DNA from: CAWCAW01 sp963714125
Lineage (GTDB): Bacteria > Actinomycetota > Acidimicrobiia > Acidimicrobiales > UBA8190
DNA: 64,000 nt
Assembly: GCA_963714125.1 (NCBI GenBank)
Contig: OY970234.1
Coordinates: 3,534,001 to 3,598,000 of the forward strand
Direction of reading: 5' to 3'
The notes under the pieces were generated by a model. The model was given only the letters and a program-made list of their open reading frames with translations. It was not told where the DNA came from and did no database searches. A program made the position numbers and the translations under genes. This document shows, piece by piece, positions 52,898-62,608 of the stretch (positions within the stretch are counted from its first letter, which is position 1; every line of letters starts with the position of its first letter).

Positions 52898-54844
52898 CTA
52901 CTTGCTGTACAGGGTGACGGTGGTGCCTTCAGGTACCGAGGTTCCCCCCGAGGGATTGGTGGCGAAGACCTGGCCCGACAACGGCCCTTGGTCGGTACCC
53001 GGATTGAGGCCGGCTTGCTCAAGGGCCCCGATGGCCTGAGCGACGGTCATGCCGATGACGTCGGGAACATTCACCGGCGGCGGGCCGGTGGAGATGTTGA
53101 CGGTCACGGTGGCGCCTTCGTGAGCAGTACCTGTCGGGCTCCAACTGATGACCTGACCGTTCGGGACGGTCTGGCTGGACTCGTTGTTGCACATGGCCAC
53201 CAGGCCGTTGGCCATGAGCGCCGTGGTCGCACCCGTGCACGTCGATCCGGTGAGCGAAGGGATCATCTCGATGGGCGGGCCCGACGACACGGTGACCACG
53301 ACCACCGAGTTGTAGGGGGCTTGGCCCTGGGGGCTCCAACTGATGACGGTGCCGGTGGCGACGGTGGTGGAGTTGACGTCGCTGCACTGGGACTTGAGGT
53401 GGGCCACGGTCAAGATGGAGGTGATGGCGGGGCAGTCGCCCTTGGTTTGCGCCAGCGCGGGAACCGTCACCGGCGGCGGGCCCGTGGACAACACCACGCC
53501 GACGTGGGCTCCCTGCTTGAGAAGGGTATGGGGGCCAGGGATCTGACGGAGGATCCCACCGGTGGGGACCGTCAACGAGGCGCGGTTGCCCACCACGCGC
53601 ACGGTGAGGTGATCTTTGTGCAGGGTCTGTTGGGCCTGAGCCACGGTGAGGTTGAGGATCACCGGCAGGCGATGACTGGGGATGAGGATCTTGGTCTTGG
53701 CCAGCGCTACGGCCGCCCCTCCGCCGGCCAGAGCCAACACGACGACGAGGATGGCCACCTTGTAGCCCCAACGCCGGAACCAGCTGCGTTTCTTGGGGCG
53801 GTGTCGTTCATCGGTGAGGCCCACGGCCTGAGCCATGGCCATGACGTCGCCACCCTCGGCATCGGCCGGTGCCGCCCCCGCTACCGCCGTGCCTGACGCG
53901 GCGGCGGTGCCGGCGGGCAGCACGATCTCGTGTTGGGTGCGGTCGATCTCGGCCTCGGGCTTGTCCCGGGTCACCACGCCCTCGCCGCCGGCGCCGGCCA
54001 GGGGCAGGGGTTTGGCGGCGGGCAGCCGTTCTTTGAGCTGGCGCAGCCGGCGGGCCAGGCCCGGGGCGTCGAGGCGGTCACCGGCTTCGGGCATGGCCGC
54101 CGCCTCCAACACATTGGCCAAGGGACCGAGGCCGTCATGGGGCGGGAGCGGGTTCCCGACGCGGGCCATCAACGTCGAGATGGTGGTGTCAGCGGTGAAC
54201 GGCACCACGCCGGTCACGGCTTCGTAGAGCACCAGCGCCAGCGAGTAGACGTCTGAACGGCCGTCGACGCGCTGACCCAAAGCTTGTTCCGGAGCGGCGT
54301 AGCGGGCCGTGCCCACGGTGGAGCCCACGGGCTCGGTCCACGCCGCCTCGGCCAGGGCGCGTGCCAAGCCGAAGTCGGCGATGCGCAGGCGCCCGTCCTC
54401 GTCAAAGAGGAGGTTGGCGGGCTTCACGTCGCGGTGGACGAAGCCTCGCCCATGGGCGTAGGCAAGTCCCTCGGCGGCCTGGAGTCCGACCGCTACCGCC
54501 TGTGGCACCGTGAGACGGGTGCCGTTGTCGAGGAGATCACGCAGCGAACCCCCGCCCAGGAACTCGAGGATGAGGAACGGGCCCCGGGTGTCTTCGCCCC
54601 AGTCGTAGACCGACAGCACGTGGGGATCGGTGAGGGCGGCGGCGGCCTGGGCCTCGGCCCGGAAGCGGCGCAGGAAGGCCCCGTCGGACGCCAGCCCCGC
54701 GTGCAGCACCTTGATAGCCACGCGGCGCTGCAGCGTGACGTCCCAAGCGGCAAAGACGGTGGCGGAAGCCCCGCTGCCCAGAGCGGATTCGATCCGGTAA
54801 CGGCCGGCGAGGACCCGCCCGATGGAATCGGTGATGGTCGACAT
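52898..54844 (-). CDS. Ser/Thr protein kinase with PASTA repeats
   Basis: A 648-residue transmembrane kinase of the PknB type. The kinase domain (residues 15-275) has the G-loop LGSGASATVF, Lys in RRVAIKVLHAG, HRDVKPANLLF, ADFGLARAL and GTARYAAPEQALGQ. A juxtamembrane linker leads to one membrane span (KVAILVVVLALAGGGAAVAL) and about four extracytoplasmic PASTA repeats, ending with VNVPDVIGMTVAQAIGALEQ. PASTA domains sense muropeptides or lipid II. It is not in the usual cell-division cluster; it is adjacent to ligA, so it may be a second PASTA kinase. Two repeats contain unusual cysteines. Confidence 0.93.
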   Translation of the reverse strand: MSTITDSIGRVLAGRYRIESALGSGASATVFAAWDVTLQRRVAIKVLHAGLASDGAFLRRFRAEAQAAAALTDPHVLSVYDWGEDTRGPFLILEFLGGGSLRDLLDNGTRLTVPQAVAVGLQAAEGLAYAHGRGFVHRDVKPANLLFDEDGRLRIADFGLARALAEAAWTEPVGSTVGTARYAAPEQALGQRVDGRSDVYSLALVLYEAVTGVVPFTADTTISTLMARVGNPLPPHDGLGPLANVLEAAAMPEAGDRLDAPGLARRLRQLKERLPAAKPLPLAGAGGEGVVTRDKPEAEIDRTQHEIVLPAGTAAASGTAVAGAAPADAEGGDVMAMAQAVGLTDERHRPKKRSWFRRWGYKVAILVVVLALAGGGAAVALAKTKILIPSHRLPVILNLTVAQAQQTLHKDHLTVRVVGNRASLTVPTGGILRQIPGPHTLLKQGAHVGVVLSTGPPPVTVPALAQTKGDCPAITSILTVAHLKSQCSDVNSTTVATGTVISWSPQGQAPYNSVVVVTVSSGPPIEMIPSLTGSTCTGATTALMANGLVAMCNNESSQTVPNGQVISWSPTGTAHEGATVTVNISTGPPPVNVPDVIGMTVAQAIGALEQAGLNPGTDQGPLSGQVFATNPSGGTSVPEGTTVTLYSK

Positions 54845-54920
54845 GGGTCCACGGCCAGGCTACCGACGCCTTCGTCTCAGTCGGTGGACCCCGCCACCGG
54901 GCCGGTTGGGCCCGCCGCTC

Positions 54921-57062
54921 TTAGGGGTCGGGCAGGTCACCCGATCGCAACAGCTCCTCGAATGCCGCCCCGGTCACGACGCGAACTCCCAGGTCCTCGG
55001 CCTTTTTGAGCTTCGAGGCGCCCGGATCCGCTCCCAGGACCACAGCCCAGGTCTTCGACGACACCGTGCCCGGTGATTTCCCGCCCCGGGCCAAGATGGC
55101 CTCCTCGGCCTCCTCTCGGGTGAATCCCTCGAGGGATCCGGTCACCACCACCGACTTGCCCGCCAAGGTCTGGGCGACCTCGGGATCGCCGGTCCCTGAC
55201 GACGGCGAGCCGGTGCTCGTCGACTCCGAGCCCGCTGCCGCACCCGCCCCCGGTTCCTCGAGGTTGACCCCGCCCCCGCGGAATTTGTCGATGACGGCGA
55301 GGTTGGAGGGCAAGGCGAGGAACTCGACGACGCTTTCGGCGATGACCGCTCCCACCCCGTCGGTGGCGGCGAGCTGCTCGGCGGGAGCGCTCAGCAAGGC
55401 GTCGAGAGAGCCGAATCCCCGAGCCAGCGCCCGCGACCCGGTGGGGCCCAGGTGGCGGATGCCGAGCCCGACCAGCAGCCGGCTGAGCGGACGATCCTTG
55501 GAGTCCTCGATGCCACGCAGCAGGTTCTCCACCGACAACTCGCCCAGGCGTTCGATGGACACCAGTCGAGGGGCGTCGAGCCCGTAGATGTCACCGATGT
55601 CGGCCAGCAAGCCGGCCTCGACCAACTGCATGACCCGTTTCTCGCCCAGACCTTCGATGTCCATGGCGGTGCGCGATGCGAAGTGCACGATGCGCTGCAC
55701 GCGTTGGGCGGGGCATTCGATGTTGGTGCAAAACGTGTCGCTCTCACCGGGCAGGCGCGACAAAGGGCTGCCGCAACTCGGACACGTGGTGGGGAACTTC
55801 CATTTCGGCAGTCCCCGGCGGCGCTCGGAGAGCACCGGTCCGACGACTTCGGGGATCACGTCGCCGGCCTTGCGCACCACCACGGTGTCGCCGGGACGCA
55901 CGTCTTTGAGCTGCACTTGATCCTCGTTGTGCAACGTGGCCAGCCCCACCGTCGAACCACCCACGAAGACGGGCTCGAGCACGGCGAACGGAGTGGCCCG
56001 GCCGGTGCGACCGATCGACACCATGATGCTCATGAGCTTGGTGGAACGCTCCTCGGGGGGGAATTTGAAGGCGATAGCCCAGCGCGGCGCGTGCGACGTG
56101 GCGCCCAGGCGCGCTCGTAAGGCGAGATCGTCGACCTTGACGACGACGCCGTCGATCTCGTAGTCGAGGTCGTGGCGGTGGTCGCGCCAGTGCTCGCAGA
56201 AAGCGAACACGTCTTCGACTCCTTGCACCTTCTTGATCTCGGCGTTGACCGGCAATCCGCACGCAGCCAGCAACTCGAGCACCCGGCTGTGGCGCTCGAG
56301 CACGACACGCTCGTCGACGGCCCCGACTTCGTAGGCCCACAGCGCCAAGTCCCGCCCCGCGGTAACGGCGGGGTCCTTCTGGCGCAATGAACCCGCGGCG
56401 GAGTTGCGGGGATTGGCAAAGGTCTTGAGGCCGGCCTCGATCTGGCGGCGGTTGAGGGCTTCGAACGAAGACGCCGGCATGAAGATCTCACCGCGCACTT
56501 CCATCACCGACGGCACCGGGCCACGATCCTTGGGCCAGGCGAGGCGACGAGGAATGGTGGCGATGGTGGAGACGTTCGGGGTGACGTCCTCGCCCGTTAC
56601 CCCGTCGCCGCGCGTGGCGGCGCGCACCAGGTGCCCCTCCTCGTAGGTGAGCGACACCGCCAGTCCGTCGATTTTGAGCTCACACACGAAATCCACATCG
56701 GTGACCTCGGGGACGAGCTTCGTGAGTCGGTCCGCCCAGGCGTGCAGCTCGCCGAGGTCGAAGGCGTTGTCGAGGCTCATCATGGGCACCAGGTGACGCA
56801 CGGGAGCGAACAAGGCGGTGGGGGCGGTCCCCACTCGTTGGCTCGGCGAATCGGCGCTGACGAGCTCGGGGTGGTCCTCTTCGATGGCGCGTAGCTCACG
56901 GCGCAAGACGTCGTAGTCAGCGTCGGCGATTTCGGGGGCGTCCTCGGCGTAATAGAGCCCGTCGTGGTAGGCGATCTGGGCCCGCAGCTCTTCGGCCCTC
57001 AGCGCGGGATCGGGTGCGTCCGACGACGTCGATGCCCCGCCCGGGGGGCGCTTTTGGACCAT
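54921..57062 (-). CDS. ligA: NAD-dependent DNA ligase
   Basis: A 713-residue LigA. The domain Ia helices (AQIAYHDGLYYAEDAPEIAD) bind NAD. The adenylation domain has the catalytic Lys in VCELKIDGLAVSLTYEEGHL, then an OB fold (VRPGDTVVVRKAGDVIPEVV), a Cys4 zinc finger (CPSCGSPLSR and CTNIECP), helix-hairpin-helix repeats (LLVGLGIRHLGPTGSRALAR) and a C-terminal BRCT domain (LAGKSVVVTGSLEGFTREEA). A Gly/Ser-rich insert precedes the BRCT domain. Seals nicks in replication and repair. Confidence 0.98.
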   Translation of the reverse strand: MVQKRPPGGASTSSDAPDPALRAEELRAQIAYHDGLYYAEDAPEIADADYDVLRRELRAIEEDHPELVSADSPSQRVGTAPTALFAPVRHLVPMMSLDNAFDLGELHAWADRLTKLVPEVTDVDFVCELKIDGLAVSLTYEEGHLVRAATRGDGVTGEDVTPNVSTIATIPRRLAWPKDRGPVPSVMEVRGEIFMPASSFEALNRRQIEAGLKTFANPRNSAAGSLRQKDPAVTAGRDLALWAYEVGAVDERVVLERHSRVLELLAACGLPVNAEIKKVQGVEDVFAFCEHWRDHRHDLDYEIDGVVVKVDDLALRARLGATSHAPRWAIAFKFPPEERSTKLMSIMVSIGRTGRATPFAVLEPVFVGGSTVGLATLHNEDQVQLKDVRPGDTVVVRKAGDVIPEVVGPVLSERRRGLPKWKFPTTCPSCGSPLSRLPGESDTFCTNIECPAQRVQRIVHFASRTAMDIEGLGEKRVMQLVEAGLLADIGDIYGLDAPRLVSIERLGELSVENLLRGIEDSKDRPLSRLLVGLGIRHLGPTGSRALARGFGSLDALLSAPAEQLAATDGVGAVIAESVVEFLALPSNLAVIDKFRGGGVNLEEPGAGAAAGSESTSTGSPSSGTGDPEVAQTLAGKSVVVTGSLEGFTREEAEEAILARGGKSPGTVSSKTWAVVLGADPGASKLKKAEDLGVRVVTGAAFEELLRSGDLPDP

Positions 57063-57119
57063 GCGCGGCAGCGTACCGGTCGGTCGTGACGCCCCGAAGG
57101 TGGCGTCAGCCCGTGACGC

Positions 57120-58169
57120 TCAACCGGCCGCCACGGCCAGAGCCGAGCCCACCACCGCCTCGGGATCCTCGGCGTCATAGAACGCCACCGTCTGCCCGGG
57201 GGCCACCAGAGGGTGGGGAGCGTCGAAAACCATGGCCGGCGGTTTCCACGTGCCCAGCGAGGCCCGGCCGTGCGCACTGGTCTGGGCCAGGACGCGCTGG
57301 CCGACCACGAGCGGGTGGCTCGCCCACACCGGCGGGCCCAGCTCCACCCGGCTCGTCGCCGCCCGGGGGGCGCTGCCGACAACGACGCGTCGGCGCGTCA
57401 CGTCGACCTCGAGCGCGTAACGCCGCTGCCCGGCCTCGCCCACACCCAAGCCGTGGCGCTGACCCACGGTGACGAGCTCAACGGCGTCGACGGTGCCGAC
57501 GCGTTCTCCGCTGGCCTCGTCGACGATCTCACCGGGGTGCAGGTCGATGCGATCGCGCAGAAAACCGCGGCGGCCGGAGGTGGAATGGATAAAGCACACC
57601 TCTTGGCTGTCGGGCTTGGTGGCGGTGTTGAGTCCGATACGCGCTGCCAGGGCCCGCACCTCGGGCTTGGTCATGGTCCCCACCGGGAACACGACGTGCT
57701 CGAGCTGAGGCGCGCTGAGCATCGACAGCACGTACGACTGGTCCTTGGCCACGTCCGCACCCCGCATCAATCGGCGCGCCCCGGGCGTGCCTCCCACCCG
57801 GGCATGGTGGCCCGTGGCCAACGCATCGAAGCCGAGGCGCCGGGACCGCTCGAGCAGCCGGCCGAATTTCACGTGCCGGTTGCACTCGATGCACGGATTG
57901 GGGGTACGACCTCCGGCATGGGCGTCGACGTACGGCGTCACCACCTGCTCGTCGAAGGTATCGGTGAAGTTGAAGACGTGGTGGGTGATCCCGATGTGCT
58001 CGGCGGCCCGGCGGGCATCGTCGACGTCTGACACCGAGCAACACCCGCTGTCCGACGCGCCGCCCCACAACTTCAACGTCGCCCCGACCACCTCATGGCC
58101 GGCGTCGACCAGCACAGCGGCGGCCACCGACGAATCCACCCCTCCGGACATGGCCACGAGCACGCGCAC
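57120..58169 (-). CDS. mnmA: tRNA-specific 2-thiouridylase
   Basis: A 349-residue PP-loop enzyme that thiolates U34 of Lys, Glu and Gln tRNAs. Motifs are VAMSGGVDSSVAAAVLVDAG, the catalytic Cys in TPNPCIECNRHVKFG, ATGHHARV, DQSYVLSMLS and the second Cys in QEVCFIHS. The start is set at GTG 58167-58169 (VRVLVAMSGG); GTG 58175 two codons upstream is equally possible. The long upstream frame overlaps the cysteine desulfurase gene. It lies 64 bp downstream of that gene, its probable sulfur donor. Confidence 0.96.
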   Translation of the reverse strand: MRVLVAMSGGVDSSVAAAVLVDAGHEVVGATLKLWGGASDSGCCSVSDVDDARRAAEHIGITHHVFNFTDTFDEQVVTPYVDAHAGGRTPNPCIECNRHVKFGRLLERSRRLGFDALATGHHARVGGTPGARRLMRGADVAKDQSYVLSMLSAPQLEHVVFPVGTMTKPEVRALAARIGLNTATKPDSQEVCFIHSTSGRRGFLRDRIDLHPGEIVDEASGERVGTVDAVELVTVGQRHGLGVGEAGQRRYALEVDVTRRRVVVGSAPRAATSRVELGPPVWASHPLVVGQRVLAQTSAHGRASLGTWKPPAMVFDAPHPLVAPGQTVAFYDAEDPEAVVGSALAVAAG

Positions 58170-58233
58170 GGCCACAAGCGTACGGGTCGCCGACGCCTGC
58201 GACGCGCCGACAGCGACGCCGACGGGAACGACG

Positions 58234-59349
58234 TCAGATGCGCAGGCGCTCGACGATCTTGGGGAATACCTCGAGGACGGCGTCGATGTCGGCCTCGGTG
58301 GTGCTGTGGCCAAGCGAGAACCGCACCGCGCCCCGGGCCGTCTCCGGGGGGAGTCCCATGGCCAAAAGCACGTGGCTGGGCTCGAGGGCGCCGCTAGCGC
58401 AGGCCGCCCCGGCCGACGCACAGATCCCCGCCTCATCGAGAAGCATCAGCAGCTCCTCCTGATCGACACCCTCCACCAGCACATGGCAGATGCCCGCCAC
58501 CTTGGTGGGCCGGGCACCGCCGGTTTCGGTGACACCGCTGACTTGGGAACACAGACCATCGGCGAGCCGGTCGCGTAGTGCCGACACCCGGGGCACCTCC
58601 ACCTGTCGAGCCGACATGGTGGCGCTCAGCGCGGCGGCCGTACCCACAATGCCGGCCACGTCATGGGTTCCGGGCCGGCGGTCACGTTCTTGGGAGCCTC
58701 CGTGGAGCACGGGGCCGATTTTGGCGCCCCCGCGCACGACCAAAACACCCACACCTTTGGGCCCCCCGAACTTGTGGGCACTGAGTGACACCAGCTGCGC
58801 CGGCGCCGTAGACGTCATCTCCAGCCACGACACGGCCGCGATGGCATCGGTGTGCAATACGGCGTGAGGTGCACACCGGTCCATCACCTCGGCCACCGCT
58901 GCCAAGGGCTGCACCGTTCCCACCTCGTTGTTGGCCGTCATAACCGACACCAGCCGCACCGTGTCGTCGAGCACGCCCACCAGGGCATCGAGGTCGATAC
59001 GACCGGCACCATCTACAGGCGCCACCGCCGCCCCCACCGACGCGGCGGCGCGGCGCACCGCGTCGTGCTCGACGGCCGAACACACCACCGTGCCGCCCCG
59101 GGCGCCATGCACCCCGAGTACGGCCAGGTTGTCGGCCTCAGTGCCTCCCCCGGTGAAGATGACCTCCCCCGGTGCGCAACCCAGATGGGCGGCCACCTCG
59201 TCGCGGGCATCCTCCACGGCGCGGCGCGCTGATCGAGCCACGGCATGGCTCCCCGACGCGTTGCCAAAATGCTCGGTGAGATACGGCAACATGGCCGACA
59301 GCGCCTCGGGACGAAGCGGTGAGGTGGAAGCATGATCGAGGTAGGCCAC
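58234..59349 (-). CDS. Cysteine desulfurase (IscS/NifS family)
   Basis: A 371-residue PLP enzyme: YLDHASTSPLRPEALSAMLP, FTGGGTEADNLAVLG, ANNEVGTVQPLAAV, HTDAIAAVSW, the PLP Lys in SLSAHKFGGPKGVGVL and the active Cys in CASAGAACASGALEPSHVLL. It transfers sulfur from cysteine as persulfide. Being directly upstream of mnmA, it most likely serves tRNA thiolation, with possible Fe-S cluster roles. Confidence 0.95.
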   Translation of the reverse strand: MAYLDHASTSPLRPEALSAMLPYLTEHFGNASGSHAVARSARRAVEDARDEVAAHLGCAPGEVIFTGGGTEADNLAVLGVHGARGGTVVCSAVEHDAVRRAAASVGAAVAPVDGAGRIDLDALVGVLDDTVRLVSVMTANNEVGTVQPLAAVAEVMDRCAPHAVLHTDAIAAVSWLEMTSTAPAQLVSLSAHKFGGPKGVGVLVVRGGAKIGPVLHGGSQERDRRPGTHDVAGIVGTAAALSATMSARQVEVPRVSALRDRLADGLCSQVSGVTETGGARPTKVAGICHVLVEGVDQEELLMLLDEAGICASAGAACASGALEPSHVLLAMGLPPETARGAVRFSLGHSTTEADIDAVLEVFPKIVERLRI

Positions 59350-59408
59350 CTCCGAAGGCTACGCGCCCTCGTATGCAGCCCAGTGCGAGCAGCCCCGTCC
59401 GAAGAGAT

Positions 59409-59930
59409 TCAAGGCCGGGCGATCATCAACACGAAGGCGACGACAAATACGACGCCCAAGCCCACCGAGGAGGCGAAGACTCGTCGGCAATCGCGCTCGT
59501 AATCGGCGGCACCCGGCTCCCCCCAGCCCGCCGATATGGCGGCCTGGATGCGTCGCTCGCCGGGCCACACCACGGCCTCGGCGGCCAAGGCGGCGACGAG
59601 CCACAGCAGCAACCCGGCGGTCACGAAGCCGTCGCCGGCGCGGAAATCCCCGCCGCTGTCGGCCAGCAGCGCGAACCCGAACACGGGGACCAGATACAGC
59701 GCCCGGGCGGCCCAGTTCACCCCGGGGCGGAAGTACCGCCGCACCCCCGCGGCCCGCGCCCCCTGCGGTCCCTGCAAAGCCCAACGCGCCTGGATCCCGG
59801 TGACGACGATGGCGCCGAAACCGAGCACGGCCGAACCCACGTGCAACAGCAGCAACACCGAGTACCCGGCGTTGGTGGGAATGGGGTGCGCCAAGGCCAT
59901 CGAGGAAAGCGAGACCGTCACGACCGCCAT
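59409..59930 (-). CDS. Four-TM membrane protein, DUF2269-like
   Basis: A 173-residue protein with four hydrophobic spans: GYSVLLLLHVGSAVLGFGAI, AARALYLVPVFGFALLA, FVTAGLLLWLVAALAAEAVV and VFASSVGLGVVFVVAFVLMI. The His in LLLHVGSAVLGFG and the overall layout recall DUF2269 predicted membrane proteins; I am only moderately sure of the family. The ATG at 59928-59930 follows GGGGACC; an ATG ten codons later is an alternative. Confidence 0.55.
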   Translation of the reverse strand: MAVVTVSLSSMALAHPIPTNAGYSVLLLLHVGSAVLGFGAIVVTGIQARWALQGPQGARAAGVRRYFRPGVNWAARALYLVPVFGFALLADSGGDFRAGDGFVTAGLLLWLVAALAAEAVVWPGERRIQAAISAGWGEPGAADYERDCRRVFASSVGLGVVFVVAFVLMIARP

Positions 59931-60238
59931 GGTCCCCGGTGGGGGTTCTCGGAGGCGAATCCGTCGGTGACTACGCTGATGATTGGCTTCACTGCGCACA
60001 GAGAAAACGGGCAGCTCCACAACTCGGGAACAACGCCCTGTCCATGCCTTGCACGCGAGGCTCCGTTGGTCGACACAAGAAGTGATGAGAGACGCGCTCC
60101 AAGGCACCTAGGCGACTAGCCTGGAGGGCACACGATGCGATTGGGAATCGACGAATGATCCACTCCGTTACTCATGGGTAATTTCACGGTGACCTGGGAG
60201 ATGGCGGTGGCGAGCGCCCGTCGGCGCCGTGCCGTGGC
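59931..60238. other. Divergent intergenic region before galT
   Basis: About 300 bp between the membrane-protein gene and galT. A 22-codon frame (60174-60242, ending in an Arg-rich ASARRRRAVA stretch) overlaps the galT ATG as ATGA and could be a leader or coupling frame, but may be chance. No terminator or tRNA was seen. Confidence 0.4.
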
Positions 60239-61246
60239 ATGAACCACCCTCTCAACCACCCCCAGAACCAACTCCGCCTCGACCCGCTCACGGGCCGTTG
60301 GGTGGTGGTCAGCACGGATCGGGCCCACCGACCCGCCGCCTTCGCCCCGCGCGAGGCCACCGTGCAGGCCGATACCAGCCGTCCATGCCCGTTTTGCCCT
60401 GGTCACGAAGAGTCCACGCCTCCGGCGCTCGAAACCTACGGCTCCAGTGGCAACTGGCTGGTGCGGGTCGTCCCCAACCTCTACCCCGCCTTCGAGGGGG
60501 ACCGCCCCTTCGTCGTCGAACAGCGCGGCCCCATCTACACCCAGGCCACCGCCGGTGGGATCCACGAGGTCCTGGTGCTTTCGCCCGAACACGACAAGGG
60601 CTGGGACCGCATCTCTGACGAGCAGGCCGGACTGGTGATGGCGGCCATCCGCGACCGCGTCGAAGAGCACTCGACGGTCCCGGGGCTGCGCTACAGCCAG
60701 GCCATCGTCAACGCGGGGCGCGAAGCAGGCGCTTCCATCGACCACCCTCACGGTCAGCTGCTGGGCATGTCCTTCGTCCCTCGGGAGTTGGCTGAGGAGC
60801 AGGCCGGCTTCGCCCGATTCGCGGGACGCTGTCTGCTGTGCACGACGGCGGATGCCGAAGAGGACTCAGGACATCGCGTCGTGTATGCCGACGAGCGGGT
60901 GCTCGTCATCTGCCCGTTTTGGAGCGGGACCCCCTTCGAGATGCTGGTCATCCCCCGCACCCACGGACCGCATTTGCACCGCAGTAATCCGACCGACCTG
61001 GTGGCGGTGGGCCGGGCGCTGCGGACCGTGCTGGCCCAGCTGCGCGAGTCGCTCGGCGACGTCGCCTACAACCTGGTGTTCCACTCGGCGCCTTACCGGG
61101 CCCCCGAGCCGTATCACTGGCACGTCCATGTCCTGCCCAAGCTGGCCACCACGGCCGGCTTCGAGCTCGGGACCGGAGTGCTCATCAACATCGTGGCCCC
61201 CGAGCAGGCCACCGATGAGCTGCGCGTCGCCGTACCGGTGTCGTAA
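60239..61246 (+). CDS. galT: Galactose-1-phosphate uridylyltransferase
   Basis: A 335-residue GalT of the HIT superfamily: LDPLTGRWVVVSTDRAHRPA, zinc-type CPFCPGHE, NLYPAFE, the active-site HPHGQ in GASIDHPHGQLLGMSFVP (His nucleophile) and the C-terminal EPYHWHVHVLPKLATTAGFE. It transfers UMP between UDP-glucose and galactose-1-phosphate. No galK or galE is adjacent, so the role may be general sugar-nucleotide exchange. It is convergent with the maltokinase gene, 18 bp apart. Confidence 0.92.
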   Translation: MNHPLNHPQNQLRLDPLTGRWVVVSTDRAHRPAAFAPREATVQADTSRPCPFCPGHEESTPPALETYGSSGNWLVRVVPNLYPAFEGDRPFVVEQRGPIYTQATAGGIHEVLVLSPEHDKGWDRISDEQAGLVMAAIRDRVEEHSTVPGLRYSQAIVNAGREAGASIDHPHGQLLGMSFVPRELAEEQAGFARFAGRCLLCTTADAEEDSGHRVVYADERVLVICPFWSGTPFEMLVIPRTHGPHLHRSNPTDLVAVGRALRTVLAQLRESLGDVAYNLVFHSAPYRAPEPYHWHVHVLPKLATTAGFELGTGVLINIVAPEQATDELRVAVPVS

Positions 61247-61264
61247 GGAAACTGCGAAGCCGGA

Positions 61265-62608
61265 TCAGCCGGCCCGGTAGGCCAGACGGGCAGCGACATG
61301 GGGGAGCTCGAAGCAGGCCTCGAGGACCCTGACCGCCTCCCGGTTGGCGGGTACCAGGCCGGCAATGCCCGGCACACCCAGATACCCGGCCAAAAAGGCG
61401 CGGCGGTTGCGCTGCTCCCAGGCGTCGGCAAGCTCGCTGAGCCCTTCTCGGCCGGTGGGGTCACGCTCGTCGGCGGCCACCGTCGACACGTGCTCGAAGG
61501 ACCACAGCATGTCGGCCACATCGGCTAGGGGCGAGCGCCGGATCGGCGCCGCGCCGCCCGCGTCGTCGTCGGGGACTGGGTCTGCGTCGACGGTACCGGC
61601 CACGGTGGTGGGACGACCGCCGGGCTCGAAGTCGATGACGTACCAGCCTTGCTCGGTGCGCCACACACGACCGAGATGGAGATCGCCGTGGGTCCGGATG
61701 GCATGACACGGCATGTCGAGGCGGCGCAGCGCGTCGAGAAGCTCCACCACGTCGGGACGCTCGAGCAGCGCACCGTAGAGCCCTGCGACAGCGGCCTCCA
61801 AGTCGTCGGCCCACCTGCCCACGTCCCCGGGACGGCGTCCGAAGGCACGGTCCAAGGCGATGTGCATCCGGGCCGTCATGGTGCCCAGCCGGTGCGCCTC
61901 GGCCCCAAAGTCGCCGCCGGCCAGCTCGGGAGGGCCGCCCGATCCATAGAGGTCACGCACAGAGGTGAGCGCCAACGCCCAACCTGTCGACCCACCGGCG
62001 AGGTACTCCTGCACAATGCCGAGGTCTCGCCCACCACGGCGCCACAGTGCCAGCGGCGCGGCCAGGTGGTTGAAGCCCTCCTCGTCGAGGGCGACGAGCA
62101 TCTCCAAAGCGGGCCGAGGCCCCTCGACGACGTCGTTGAACACGGTGAAACCGAGGCGATCCTCAAAGGCCACGGTGATCGATTCCTCGTCACTTCGCAC
62201 CATGCGCACCAGGGCCGGATCGACCTCCTCGTTCGCCACCACCCGCAGCAACAAGGCGGCCGCCTCGCCGTCGCGCATGGCGTCGAAGGCCACCGCGGCG
62301 CCTCCGCCGTCGTCGAAGACACCCAGCACCGGATCCTCGCCGTCGGCCAGCAGACGAGCCTCGTCACCCGGCACCCGCAGCCCGAGGGGCACGTGGACGA
62401 CACCGGCGCCGGCCACTTCGGCCACCACGTCGATGATGCCGGGACGCGCTGCACTTAAGACCTCGGCGTCGATCAGGCGCACCGGCCCAGCCACGTCATG
62501 CCACCGGGGATGGCGGGCCAGATACGACGCCACCAGATCGTGGAGCGCAGCGTGTGCCTCGTCGCCGAGACGGCTGGCTCCATCCCCTGCCGGGGGGGAG
62601 GGCGTCAT
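61265..62608 (-). CDS. Maltokinase (Pep2-like)
   Basis: A 447-residue protein of the aminoglycoside-phosphotransferase-like fold. The N-terminal cap domain (VLSAARPGIIDVVAEVAGAG) and the kinase motifs ATRTHGDLHL-like IRTHGDLHLGRVW and GWYVIDFEPGG (Brenner motif and DFE) are present, along with DMLWSFEHV. It phosphorylates maltose to maltose-1-phosphate for GlgE-type alpha-glucan synthesis. Its ATG overlaps the treS stop by 4 bp; TreS and Pep2 commonly act as a complex converting trehalose to maltose-1-phosphate. Confidence 0.92.
   Translation of the reverse strand: MTPSPPAGDGASRLGDEAHAALHDLVASYLARHPRWHDVAGPVRLIDAEVLSAARPGIIDVVAEVAGAGVVHVPLGLRVPGDEARLLADGEDPVLGVFDDGGGAAVAFDAMRDGEAAALLLRVVANEEVDPALVRMVRSDEESITVAFEDRLGFTVFNDVVEGPRPALEMLVALDEEGFNHLAAPLALWRRGGRDLGIVQEYLAGGSTGWALALTSVRDLYGSGGPPELAGGDFGAEAHRLGTMTARMHIALDRAFGRRPGDVGRWADDLEAAVAGLYGALLERPDVVELLDALRRLDMPCHAIRTHGDLHLGRVWRTEQGWYVIDFEPGGRPTTVAGTVDADPVPDDDAGGAAPIRRSPLADVADMLWSFEHVSTVAADERDPTGREGLSELADAWEQRNRRAFLAGYLGVPGIAGLVPANREAVRVLEACFELPHVAARLAYRAG

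Noticed and set aside
60174..60242. 22-codon Arg-rich frame overlapping the galT start
   Set aside because: Start overlap is suggestive but the frame is short, GC-rich and without ribosome binding site; noted only in the gap entry.
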